From Methylotenera_A sp031399315 (lineage in GTDB: Bacteria > Pseudomonadota > Gammaproteobacteria > Burkholderiales > Methylophilaceae), in NCBI GenBank assembly GCA_031399315.1, contig JANNOS010000147.1:1-12560 (forward strand): a stretch of 12,560 nt of DNA, in the 5' to 3' direction. Under the pieces are notes generated by a model that saw only the letters and a list, made by a program, of their open reading frames with translations, made no database searches and was not told where the DNA came from. Below, in pieces: positions 1 through 6,615 of the stretch. Position numbers and translations under genes: made by a program. The stretch's first letter is position 1. Each line of letters begins with the position of its first letter.

Positions 1-276
1 GGTGGCTGCAGAAAGCGCCTGCATCATGACTAAATCTACAATTGAAAGACGCAAGTCTTTATTAATACCAGCTTCTAAAACAAAAGATTGTAGCTGTAAC
101 AATCCCAACACCGTAACGAATGCCAGACACTGAACCAACACTGCCAATGTCGCTGGCTTTAATTGCTGTAATCTTTTAAACTTCAAAAACTGTCTTGGTT
201 TAATTAAAGCCTCGCTTATCGAGCCATAACTAACATAGCGTTTAACCAAAAAACTCTTGTGCATGGCTTTATTCAT
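1..276 (-). CDS. Hypothetical membrane protein, 3' part cut by window edge
   Basis: This reading frame is open from an ATG at 276 to base 1, giving 92 residues with no stop, so the gene continues to the left. It begins 10 bases after the flhC stop on the same strand, which suggests it is the third gene of the flhDC transcript. The first 40 residues are basic (many Lys and Arg) and soluble-looking. Residues about 42-66 form one clear hydrophobic, probably membrane-spanning segment, and a second hydrophobic stretch begins near residue 78. The ribosome binding site is weak, so translation may be coupled to flhC. A second ATG at 264 is a possible alternative start. I do not recognise the family. 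It does not resemble MotA, which follows flhDC in many enterics and other betaproteobacteria. That a protein is made is an inference from the intact frame and spacing. Confidence 0.55.
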   Translation of the reverse strand, partial: MNKAMHKSFLVKRYVSYGSISEALIKPRQFLKFKRLQQLKPATLAVLVQCLAFVTVLGLLQLQSFVLEAGINKDLRLSIVDLVMMQALSAAT

Positions 277-286
277 CGGTCGCAAC

Positions 287-847
287 CTATGCAGTCATAG
301 AAACCAATTTATAGCTCAATTCTTTGGCTTTTTTGGTTTTACCTGCACGTGATGGTACGTGACACAAATTACATACATAATTTTGGTTCAAATCATAGGT
401 ATTAACAATAAACTCACCTGAGCAGCAATTGCAACGTTTTAGTTTTAGCATTTTACTGTCTACAAAACGTATCAAAGTCCAAGCGCGCGTAAGTGATAAC
501 ACAGGCTCTACTTCTGGATCTTGCTGTACCACTTGTTGCTGATACATGCTGTAAGCTTTGATGATGGCATCGATACCTTTTACATCTGCATAATCCACCA
601 TAAACTTGTAAATATTATAAAAAATTGATGAATGGATATTAGGTTGCCATGTCAAAAACCAGTCTGTTGAAAACGGTAACATGCCTTTTGGTGGAGAAAC
701 GCCTCTTAGCTCTTTATAAAGTTTAATTAAACGCTCACGCGATAAACTCGTTTGAGATTCAAGCAATTGCAACCTAGCTCCTAGATTAATCATTTTAATT
801 GCTAGTTGAATTTGTTCTGATTCACTTACTACACTAATTTTTTTCAT
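287..847 (-). CDS. flhC: Flagellar transcriptional activator subunit FlhC
   Basis: FlhC pairs with FlhD as the FlhD4C2 complex, which binds DNA and recruits sigma-70 RNA polymerase to class II flagellar promoters. The 186-residue protein shows the family throughout: the IQLA...LGARLQLLE helix near residues 13-30, LSRERLIKLYKELRG at 35-49, PPKGMLPFSTDWF at 52-64, and LTRAWTLIRFV at 119-129. A zinc site is intact as two CxxC pairs, Cys139/Cys142 and Cys159/Cys162, matching the four zinc cysteines of E. coli FlhC. I chose the ATG at 847 because AAGGTG at 854-859 lies 6 bases upstream. An ATG at 853 would directly abut that site and add two residues. The gene follows flhD by 43 bases, the usual order. 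Identity is very secure; the exact start is less so. Confidence 0.97.
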   Translation of the reverse strand: MKKISVVSESEQIQLAIKMINLGARLQLLESQTSLSRERLIKLYKELRGVSPPKGMLPFSTDWFLTWQPNIHSSIFYNIYKFMVDYADVKGIDAIIKAYSMYQQQVVQQDPEVEPVLSLTRAWTLIRFVDSKMLKLKRCNCCSGEFIVNTYDLNQNYVCNLCHVPSRAGKTKKAKELSYKLVSMTA

Positions 848-853
848 TGTCAT

Positions 854-859
854 CACCTT
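854..859 (-). promoter_or_regulatory. Ribosome binding site deciding the flhC start
   Basis: Read on the minus strand this is AAGGTG, 6 bases before the ATG at 847 and immediately next to the ATG at 853. The spacing favours 847 as the flhC start. Confidence 0.6.
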
Positions 860-890
860 TTCTAATATCAATATCTACCGAAAACTTCAG

Positions 891-1217
891 TTACATTGCA
901 GTAGCAAAACCACCTGAATTTTGGCCTGCCATTAAAACTGCAGTATGTAAGTGCGCCTGTGAACTATCTTTTGTATAGTTGGTTAGCATGCCTAAAATTG
1001 CGCTATCATCAAATCTGAAGCGTGCTAGCAACATATTTGTACTACAAATTTTTAGTAGTTGTAATGTACTTAACCCTTCTAGCAAATCAGCAATTTCTTT
1101 GCTAATGCCTAAACGGTAAATTGCTGTTGCTTTGTCTGAGCGAATTAACTGCTGCGCCAATAATAAGTAATTTAAATTTGCATCCTTAATTTCTGACATG
1201 AGTTCTGCTTCATTCAT
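891..1217 (-). CDS. flhD: Flagellar transcriptional activator subunit FlhD
   Basis: FlhD is the partner of FlhC in the FlhD4C2 master activator of flagellar genes. The 108-residue protein aligns without gaps to the first part of E. coli FlhD as I recall it: NLNYLLLAQQLI at residues 14-25, DKATAIYRLGI at 28-38, and FRFDD near 67-71. E. coli FlhD has a cysteine at position 65, reported to form an inter-subunit disulfide. Here position 65 is Ala and a Cys sits instead at 58, so that disulfide cannot form in the same way. The ATG at 1217 is chosen because AGGGGA lies 6 bases upstream; a longer frame upstream opens only with TTG and adds sequence the family lacks. It is the first gene of a leftward flhDC operon, preceded by a long AT-rich spacer that should hold its promoter. 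Confidence 0.96.
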   Translation of the reverse strand: MNEAELMSEIKDANLNYLLLAQQLIRSDKATAIYRLGISKEIADLLEGLSTLQLLKICSTNMLLARFRFDDSAILGMLTNYTKDSSQAHLHTAVLMAGQNSGGFATAM

Positions 1218-1223
1218 TTTATT

Positions 1224-1229
1224 TCCCCT
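1224..1229 (-). promoter_or_regulatory. Ribosome binding site deciding the flhD start
   Basis: Read on the minus strand this is AGGGGA, 6 bases before the ATG at 1217. It selects that start over the in-frame TTG at 1295. The GGGGA could also serve as a CsrA-type GGA site over the ribosome binding site, which is only a speculation. Confidence 0.7.
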
Positions 1230-1326
1230 ATCGTTTCGACCCGTTGATAAAAAGTTCGTCTTTCGTGTTAGGCGTACTTTGAGCTCTTTATTCAAAATAA
1301 AATATTGGGGTTTGTCGGTTATTTTA

Positions 1327-1366
1327 GTAAGACAAGCGGACGCGCCCTTGTAGGTGTTTGTCTTAC
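1327..1366. repeat. Alternative pairing partner of the leader hairpin
   Basis: GTAAGACAA at 1327-1335 is the exact reverse complement of TTGTCTTAC at 1358-1366. The second copy covers the loop and inner stem of the hairpin at 1344-1383, so the two foldings cannot coexist. This 9-bp pairing is weaker than the 17-bp one. It could be chance, a leftover of a larger palindromic element, or part of a switchable leader RNA. Confidence 0.55.
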
Positions 1367-1383
1367 AAACACCTACAATGGGC
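1344..1383. repeat. 17-bp hairpin in the predicted flhDC leader
   Basis: The arms are 1344-1360 and 1366-1383, separated by the 5-base loop TCTTA. Thirteen base pairs are perfect (1348-1360 with 1366-1378), one T at 1379 is bulged, and four further G-C pairs follow (1344-1347 with 1380-1383). No T-run follows on either strand, so it does not look like an intrinsic terminator. It lies 127-166 bases upstream of the flhD start. It may be an RNA structure in the flhDC leader, an operator, or a copy of a dispersed palindromic (REP-like) repeat. A single window cannot tell these apart. Confidence 0.85.
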
Positions 1384-1392
1384 TAGAATATC

Positions 1393-1422
1393 AATATATT
1401 TCAAACACTTAACTAAAAACAA
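1393..1422 (-). promoter_or_regulatory. Possible sigma-70 promoter of flhDC
   Basis: On the minus strand, TTGTTT (1417-1422) and TATATT (1393-1398) are separated by 18 bases. The -10 matches TATAAT at five of six positions; the -35 is only partial. Transcription would begin near 1386, giving a leader of about 170 bases that opens almost directly with the 1344-1383 hairpin. In such an AT-rich region a match of this quality can arise by chance. Confidence 0.3.
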
Positions 1423-1448
1423 GAATGATCTTGATTGAATTTAAGTGT
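1405..1448. repeat. Nested inverted repeat over the possible flhDC promoter
   Basis: The outer arms are ACACTTAA (1405-1412) and TTAAGTGT (1441-1448), an exact 8-bp inverted repeat. Inside it, CAAGA (1420-1424) and TCTTG (1429-1433) form a second inverted repeat around ATGA. The outer left arm falls in the spacer of the possible flhDC promoter, and the inner repeat overlaps its -35. This arrangement would suit a regulator binding site, but no binding protein can be named. Confidence 0.4.
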
Positions 1449-1783
1449 GCTTAAAGCATATTAAAAAATAAATCTCATTTAAAAAATCCTAACAATTCAT
1501 TAAAGTTATTCAAATTTTTGCCGTTATTTATTTGCTACAGTTAACACAAGATACATACAAAACAATATCGGCATCTCTATACATGTTTATCGGCAGCACT
1601 TTAGAAAACTTTAGAAAAAACTTCAAAATAATTGTAAAAAGATTAAAATAATTTATATCTAATTGTTTTTAAAACACTATTTTTTATTAAAAACGCTTAA
1701 CTTCATGACGCTTTGGCCTAGATTCACAAAAATTCTTTAGGAAAGGCCAGTTTTCACCCTTTTATTCCCCAGATACAAGTGCA

Positions 1784-1803
1784 CCAATTTATTAAATAAT
1801 TGG
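1784..1803. repeat. 20-bp imperfect AT-rich palindrome
   Basis: CCAATT (1784-1789) and AATTGG (1798-1803) are perfect arms around an 8-base centre whose middle TTAA is also symmetric. Eight of ten symmetric pairs match. It lies about 155 bases upstream of flhB and could be an operator. The high A+T content makes chance symmetry a real possibility. Confidence 0.35.
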
Positions 1804-1872
1804 CAACATGTAATAAAAAGAAGCAATAAATAGCTAGAAATACAATTTATTGCTAAAGAACTTAAATTTTGC

Positions 1873-1922
1873 AAGCACTTAGCTTTGAAAGCACTTAGGT
1901 TTTTAAAGTAATTGGCTTTGAA
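1873..1922. repeat. Interlaced short direct repeats upstream of flhB
   Basis: AAGCACTTAG occurs at 1873-1882 and again at 1889-1898, 16 bases apart. GCTTTGAA occurs at 1882-1889 and again at 1915-1922. They occupy the stretch 37-86 bases before the flhB start, where an activator would be expected to bind. They do not match the enteric FlhDC box as I know it. Confidence 0.4.
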
Positions 1923-1958
1923 CTATTTAGTAGATGGAGTTTAACTTAGGGAATCGTC

Positions 1959-3134
1959 ATGGCAGAAGACAGCGATTTAGAAAAAACCGAACAGGCCTCG
2001 CCCAAGCGCTTAGAAAAAGCGCGTGAGCAAGGTGACGTCCCCCGCTCTCGTGAGCTGGCGACTTGTGCTGTGCTGTTTACTGCTGGCTTAAGCTTATTAA
2101 TGATGGGTAGTCAACTTAATCAAGCGCTAAAAGATACTATTGCTACTGGTTTACAGTTTGAACGCGCGCTAGCTTTTGAACCCACCTTATTGTTAATGAA
2201 AATCTCTGGCATGATTTATTCGCTACTTTTGGCATTTTTGCCATTTGCACTGATATTAATAGCTGTAGCAATTGCCTCACCTATTCTCATCGGCGGCTGG
2301 GTTTTCAGTAATAAGGCTTTTCTACCGCAGTTTTCGCGCCTAAATCCGCTACAAGGTATTAGTAATTTAGTGTCTAAGAACTCTGCTGTTGAACTTGTCA
2401 AATCAATTGTTAAAGCATTATTAGTTGCCACTGTGGGGTATATGGTGATTTCACGCGATATGGAACCCATACTTTCCCTCTCTTTGATGCCTGTGGAATC
2501 TAGCATTTCGCAAGTTGGTCACATCATGCTGATGGGATTCATTTCTATTGTGAGCGTTTTAGTATTTATTGCTGCTATTGATGTGCCCTATCAGTTATAC
2601 CACTATGCGAATAAACTAAAAATGACCAAAGAAGAAGTTCGCCAAGAGTCTAAAGAGTCTGAAGGCAATCCAGAAATTAAAGCCAGAATACGCCAACAGC
2701 AACGCGAAATGGCAAAACGCCGCATGATGTCAGAAATTCCCAAAGCAGATGTAGTGATTACAAACCCAACACATTACGCGGTAGCGATTAAATACCAAAA
2801 CGAAGGTATGTCTGCACCTATCGTCATTGCTAAAGGCGCTGATTTAGTCGCTTTGAAGATTCGTGAAATCGCTGCAGAGAACAAAATAGTCACGATGGAA
2901 GCGCCTAAACTTGCGCGTGCTTTGTATGCGCATACCGAGTTAGGGCAGGAAATTCCTGAAGCTTTATATTCAGCTGTGGCCGAAGTGCTCGCTTATGTAT
3001 TCCAAATGCGCATATTCAAAAAAGAAGGTGGCTTCCGCCCTGACGCACCTAAAACATTGCCAGTACCAGAAGCACTAGATCCACATAGCCTATTACCTGC
3101 AACAGGCGTAAATGATGCAGAGGTGTTCGCCTAA
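1959..3134 (+). CDS. flhB: Flagellar export gate protein FlhB
   Basis: FlhB is an inner-membrane part of the flagellar type III export gate. Its cytoplasmic domain cleaves itself to switch export from rod and hook proteins to filament proteins. The 391-residue protein (383 in Salmonella) has an N-terminal cytoplasmic segment typical of the family (EKTEQASPKRLEKAREQGDV, residues 8-27). About four hydrophobic segments follow to residue about 215, then the cytoplasmic domain. The cleavage site NPTH is at Asn269-Pro270-Thr271-His272, the same numbering as in Salmonella. AGGG lies 7 bases before the ATG. The first gene of the rightward run, it shares one base with flhA (TAATG at 3132-3136), so translation of the two is probably coupled. 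Nothing suggests loss of function. Confidence 0.98.
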   Translation: MAEDSDLEKTEQASPKRLEKAREQGDVPRSRELATCAVLFTAGLSLLMMGSQLNQALKDTIATGLQFERALAFEPTLLLMKISGMIYSLLLAFLPFALILIAVAIASPILIGGWVFSNKAFLPQFSRLNPLQGISNLVSKNSAVELVKSIVKALLVATVGYMVISRDMEPILSLSLMPVESSISQVGHIMLMGFISIVSVLVFIAAIDVPYQLYHYANKLKMTKEEVRQESKESEGNPEIKARIRQQQREMAKRRMMSEIPKADVVITNPTHYAVAIKYQNEGMSAPIVIAKGADLVALKIREIAAENKIVTMEAPKLARALYAHTELGQEIPEALYSAVAEVLAYVFQMRIFKKEGGFRPDAPKTLPVPEALDPHSLLPATGVNDAEVFA

Positions 3135-5212
3135 TGAACACGCTAAACCTACCTGCTTGGATGAAACATTTAACTAATCGCTCAGTGGCGGCGCCACTCA
3201 TTATTGTTTTGTTATTGGCAATGATGATATTGCCTCTGCCTGCAATTGTTTTAGATATGTTATTTAGCTTTAACATCGCGCTGTCTATTTTGGTATTGCT
3301 TATCGGTTTGCAAACTAAAAAGGCGCTCGACTTTATTGCATTCCCTACCATACTGCTTGTCACGACCATGTTGCGGTTATCTCTGAATGTAGCTTCTACC
3401 CGTGTGGTATTAACAGAAGGTCATGCAGGCCCAGATGCAGCAGGTAAAGTCATTGAAGCATTTGGGCACGTTTTAATTGGTGGAAACTACACAGTGGGTA
3501 TCGTCGTTTTCGTTATCTTAACCATCATCAACTTTACTGTCGTTACCAAAGGTGCAGGCCGTATTGCTGAGGTAGGCGCACGCTTTACTTTAGACGCAAT
3601 GCCTGGCAAACAAATGGCGATTGATGCAGATTTAAATGCTGGGTTAATTGGTGAGGACGAAGCGCGCCGCCGCCGTAGCGAAGTTGGTCAAGAGTCTGAG
3701 TTTTACGGCGCAATGGATGGCGCCAGTAAGTATGTACGTGGTGATGCAGTTGCTGGCATCATGATCATCATCATTAATATCGTCGGCGGCTTGATTGTCG
3801 GCATGGTGCAACACGACATGGCATTTGCAGATGCCGTCAAAAACTATACCCTACTTGCTATTGGTGATGGTCTTGTTGCACAAATACCTTCCCTCATTAT
3901 TTCAGTCGCTGCTGGTGTGGTCGTTTCACGTGTGGCTAATAATGAAGATATTGGCGGTCAATTAATGACGCAGCTATTCTCTAACGCAAGAGTGATTTAC
4001 ATTACTGCTGGCATTATTGGCGGCATGGGTGCAATACCAGGTATGCCACACTTAGCATTTTTAATGCTGGCTGGCGTATTAGCGGGTATGGCATATTTTG
4101 TAAGTGAGCAGAAAAAAGTTGCAGAGGCCGAGCCTGTCGTTGAAGAAAAAATTGAACCCGTCACAGAGGCTGAAGAAGCCAGTTGGGATGACGTTACACC
4201 CGTTGATATTGTAGGGCTAGAAGTAGGTTATCGCCTGATTCCGCTTGTAGATAAAGCACAAGGCGGTGATTTGCTCAAACGCATTAAAGGCTTGCGCAAA
4301 AAATTTGCTCAGGAAGTTGGCTTTTTAGCACCTACTGTGCATATTCGCGACAACTTGGAACTTAAGCCTTCTAGCTATCGCATCACACTTAAGGGCGTAG
4401 AAATTGCCAGCGGTGAATCGCAATTTGGCCAATTCCTTGCAATTAATCCTGGTATGGTAACTGGCAGCTTGCCCGGGGCGATTACCTCAGACCCCGCATT
4501 TGGCCTACCTGCCGTTTGGGTAGATGCAGCCAAGCGTGACGAAGCGCAAAGCATGGGTTACACAGTAGTAGATGCGGGCACCGTCATTGCCACCCATTTA
4601 AATCATATCATTTCTATGCATGCGGCTGAGTTGTTAGGTCGCCAAGAAGTACAACAACTGCTTGACCACGTTGGCAAAGAATCGCCAAAGCTCATCGAAG
4701 ACTTAATACCTAAGTTATTGTCACTTTCTGTTATTCAAAAAGTATTACAGAACTTGCTTGCAGAAGGCGTACATATACGTGATATGCGCAGCATTATTGA
4801 AACGCTTGCGGAATATGCTCCACAAACTCAAGATACTAACGAGCTTACAGCACTGGTGCGTGTACAGCTTGGTCGTGCCATTGTTCAGCAACTATTCCCG
4901 ACTGGAAATGAAGTTTCTGTGATGTCGCTAGACAATGATTTAGAGCGGCTGCTCATGCAAGCTTTACAAAACAACAGTGCAACTGGCGCAGCAATCGAAC
5001 CTGGTATCGCAGAAGCACTATCAAGACAAGCAGAATCGCTTTCTAAACAGCAAGAACAGATGGGCATGACGCCAGTGTTACTGGTACCTGCAGCTTTAAG
5101 AATAACGCTTTCTAAATTTTTACGTCGCGCGGTGCCACATTTACGTGTGTTATCACATGACGAATTACCCGATTCAAAAACCATACGTGTTACTAGCTTT
5201 ATAGGAGGCTAA
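3134..5212 (+). CDS. flhA: Flagellar export gate protein FlhA
   Basis: FlhA is the largest export-gate protein and links proton flow to export of flagellar subunits; its cytoplasmic ring docks chaperone-substrate complexes. The 692-residue length is normal for the family. Roughly residues 15-330 are the membrane half with several hydrophobic helices. The FHIPEP-family signature is present in the cytoplasmic loop, with DAMPGKQMAIDADLNAG beginning at Asp154. An acidic Glu/Val-rich linker near residues 330-355 leads to the cytoplasmic domain, which runs to the end. The start overlaps the flhB stop by one base and has GAGGTG upstream inside flhB. The flhF ATG follows after two bases, and the flhF ribosome binding site lies within the last codons of flhA. 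Confidence 0.98.
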   Translation: MNTLNLPAWMKHLTNRSVAAPLIIVLLLAMMILPLPAIVLDMLFSFNIALSILVLLIGLQTKKALDFIAFPTILLVTTMLRLSLNVASTRVVLTEGHAGPDAAGKVIEAFGHVLIGGNYTVGIVVFVILTIINFTVVTKGAGRIAEVGARFTLDAMPGKQMAIDADLNAGLIGEDEARRRRSEVGQESEFYGAMDGASKYVRGDAVAGIMIIIINIVGGLIVGMVQHDMAFADAVKNYTLLAIGDGLVAQIPSLIISVAAGVVVSRVANNEDIGGQLMTQLFSNARVIYITAGIIGGMGAIPGMPHLAFLMLAGVLAGMAYFVSEQKKVAEAEPVVEEKIEPVTEAEEASWDDVTPVDIVGLEVGYRLIPLVDKAQGGDLLKRIKGLRKKFAQEVGFLAPTVHIRDNLELKPSSYRITLKGVEIASGESQFGQFLAINPGMVTGSLPGAITSDPAFGLPAVWVDAAKRDEAQSMGYTVVDAGTVIATHLNHIISMHAAELLGRQEVQQLLDHVGKESPKLIEDLIPKLLSLSVIQKVLQNLLAEGVHIRDMRSIIETLAEYAPQTQDTNELTALVRVQLGRAIVQQLFPTGNEVSVMSLDNDLERLLMQALQNNSATGAAIEPGIAEALSRQAESLSKQQEQMGMTPVLLVPAALRITLSKFLRRAVPHLRVLSHDELPDSKTIRVTSFIGG

Positions 5213-5214
5213 TT

Positions 5215-6615
5215 ATGAATATTCAACGATTTTATGGTAAGAACTCACGCGAGGCGCTTAACGCAGTGAAGAAAGCGCTTGGCGAAGATGCCATCATCCT
5301 TTCCAATCGCGCGGTGAATGGCGGCAATGAAATCATGGCTTTTAAAGAAGAAGACATGAACGCAATGATTACAAATCAAACATCACCAGTAACACAATTA
5401 ACACAAGTAAATGCTGATACAGCTGCGATAAGTCTACTAGAACATGTTAACAACAAATTAGCACAAGAATTAAATACTGAAGTTGATAACGTTGATGAAG
5501 TTATGGAGATTGAAGCTACCGCAGGCAAAATTAAACAACAGACAACATCAGTCGACACAGTAAAAACCACAAAACAGGAAAGGTCAAAGAGAGCACCTGC
5601 AGCCTTAGAACTGCCCTCTGAAGAGTCGGATAATCAGCTTATCGCGCACAACAATATCGCAACCATGCTCAGCGAAATGCGTGAAATGCGGCGTTCGGTA
5701 GAAACGCAGCTCACGGCAATTTCGTGGAGCAATATGAGTGCAGAAAAATCAAAAATACTCAACAAACTGTTAGATGCTGGCTTTTGCGCAGCTATCTCTA
5801 GACAATTAGTCGAGAAACTACCTGAAAACTTAAACGACGTAGATTCTTTAAAGTGGATTAAAACCGTACTTGCTAAGAATCTAAATACATTAGAAAACGA
5901 GACCGAAGTGTTAGACCAAGGCGGTATTTTTGCCCTAATTGGCCCAACAGGCGTAGGCAAAACCACCACTGTTGCAAAATTAGCAGCGCGCTACGTCATG
6001 AAACATGGTACACAAGATTTAGGTATTATCACCACAGATGCATACAGGGTCGGGGGCTATGAACAACTTAGAATTTACGGAAAAATTCTTGGTGTCATGG
6101 TGCATGCAGTTAAAGATGAAGATGACCTTAAAATTGCACTTAAAGAATTACAAAATAAACATACCATTCTCATTGACACAGTAGGCGTAAGCCAGCGCGA
6201 TCAAATGGTCGCAGAACAAATCAGTATGCTTTCCAATACGAATAGCGCAATTAAAAGATTGTTATGTATTAATGCAACCAGCACGGGCGAAACCCTTGCC
6301 GATGTTGTGAGAGCCTATAAAGGTAAAGATTTAGAAGGCTGCATTATTACTAAAGTTGATGAAGCAGCAACTATAGGCAACGCACTAGACACTATTATTA
6401 GAGAAAAATTAAAACTTTACTACACCACCGATGGGCAGCGTGTGCCAGAGGATATTCATTTAGCCAATAAACAACATCTGGTTGATGATGCCTTTAAAGA
6501 AGGCACCCGACGTCATGGTGCATTTCAATTTTCAACTGAAGAATTACCTTTTGTGATGGGTAATACGGTCAATTCTAACCATGTATCTCAATATTCGGGG
6601 ATGAGCTATGCTTAA
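5215..6615 (+). CDS. flhF: SRP-type GTPase FlhF, flagellar placement
   Basis: FlhF is a signal-recognition-particle family GTPase that marks the pole or site of flagellar assembly in many bacteria. The 466-residue protein has the usual three parts. An N-terminal basic domain opens with the family pattern (IQRFYGKNSREALNAVKKALG). A poorly conserved Gln/Thr-rich middle covers about residues 55-150. The NG GTPase domain spans about 165-450. The P-loop is GPTGVGKTTT from Gly243, followed by TTDAYRVGGYEQLRIYG; G3 is DTVG at 321-324 and G4 is TKVD at 379-382. G3 has Val where many SRP GTPases have Ala; I believe related betaproteobacterial FlhF proteins share this, so it is not a sign of decay. A perfect AGGAGG at 5203-5208 lies 6 bases before the ATG. 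The end overlaps flhG by 8 bases. Confidence 0.97.
   Translation: MNIQRFYGKNSREALNAVKKALGEDAIILSNRAVNGGNEIMAFKEEDMNAMITNQTSPVTQLTQVNADTAAISLLEHVNNKLAQELNTEVDNVDEVMEIEATAGKIKQQTTSVDTVKTTKQERSKRAPAALELPSEESDNQLIAHNNIATMLSEMREMRRSVETQLTAISWSNMSAEKSKILNKLLDAGFCAAISRQLVEKLPENLNDVDSLKWIKTVLAKNLNTLENETEVLDQGGIFALIGPTGVGKTTTVAKLAARYVMKHGTQDLGIITTDAYRVGGYEQLRIYGKILGVMVHAVKDEDDLKIALKELQNKHTILIDTVGVSQRDQMVAEQISMLSNTNSAIKRLLCINATSTGETLADVVRAYKGKDLEGCIITKVDEAATIGNALDTIIREKLKLYYTTDGQRVPEDIHLANKQHLVDDAFKEGTRRHGAFQFSTEELPFVMGNTVNSNHVSQYSGMSYA

Larger units (their letters stand above)
1218..1958. other. Divergent intergenic region between flhD and flhB
   Basis: About 740 bases separate the divergent flhD and flhB starts. 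No convincing protein gene lies here: the frames are short and lack ribosome binding sites. The stretch from about 1385 to 1950 is much richer in A and T than the flanking genes. It holds a strong hairpin (1344-1383), a nested inverted repeat (1405-1448), a 20-bp imperfect palindrome (1784-1803) and repeated short words just before flhB (1873-1922). It must contain the flhDC promoter and, unless transcription starts further away, the promoter of the flhB-motD run. I found no good sigma-28 or sigma-54 promoter and no clear enteric-type FlhDC box. For flhB only weak sigma-70-like matches are visible, for example TTTAAA at 1902 with TATTTA at 1924. Confidence 0.8.

Noticed and set aside
1218..1295. 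Longer FlhD starting from TTG at 1295
   Set aside because: It adds a basic stretch not found in FlhD and ignores the good ribosome binding site before the ATG at 1217.
1344..1383. Hairpin as an intrinsic terminator
   Set aside because: Neither strand has a T-run after the stem, and no gene ends nearby.
1583..1651. Small frame of 22 codons in the flhD-flhB spacer, plus strand
   Set aside because: It has no ribosome binding site, a Lys/Asn/Phe-rich content that follows from AT richness, and no support from context.
6175..6186. DTVG instead of DTAG in FlhF as a sign of a dead GTPase
   Set aside because: The P-loop, the TKVD motif and the rest of the G domain are intact, and Val at this place appears to be common in related FlhF proteins.
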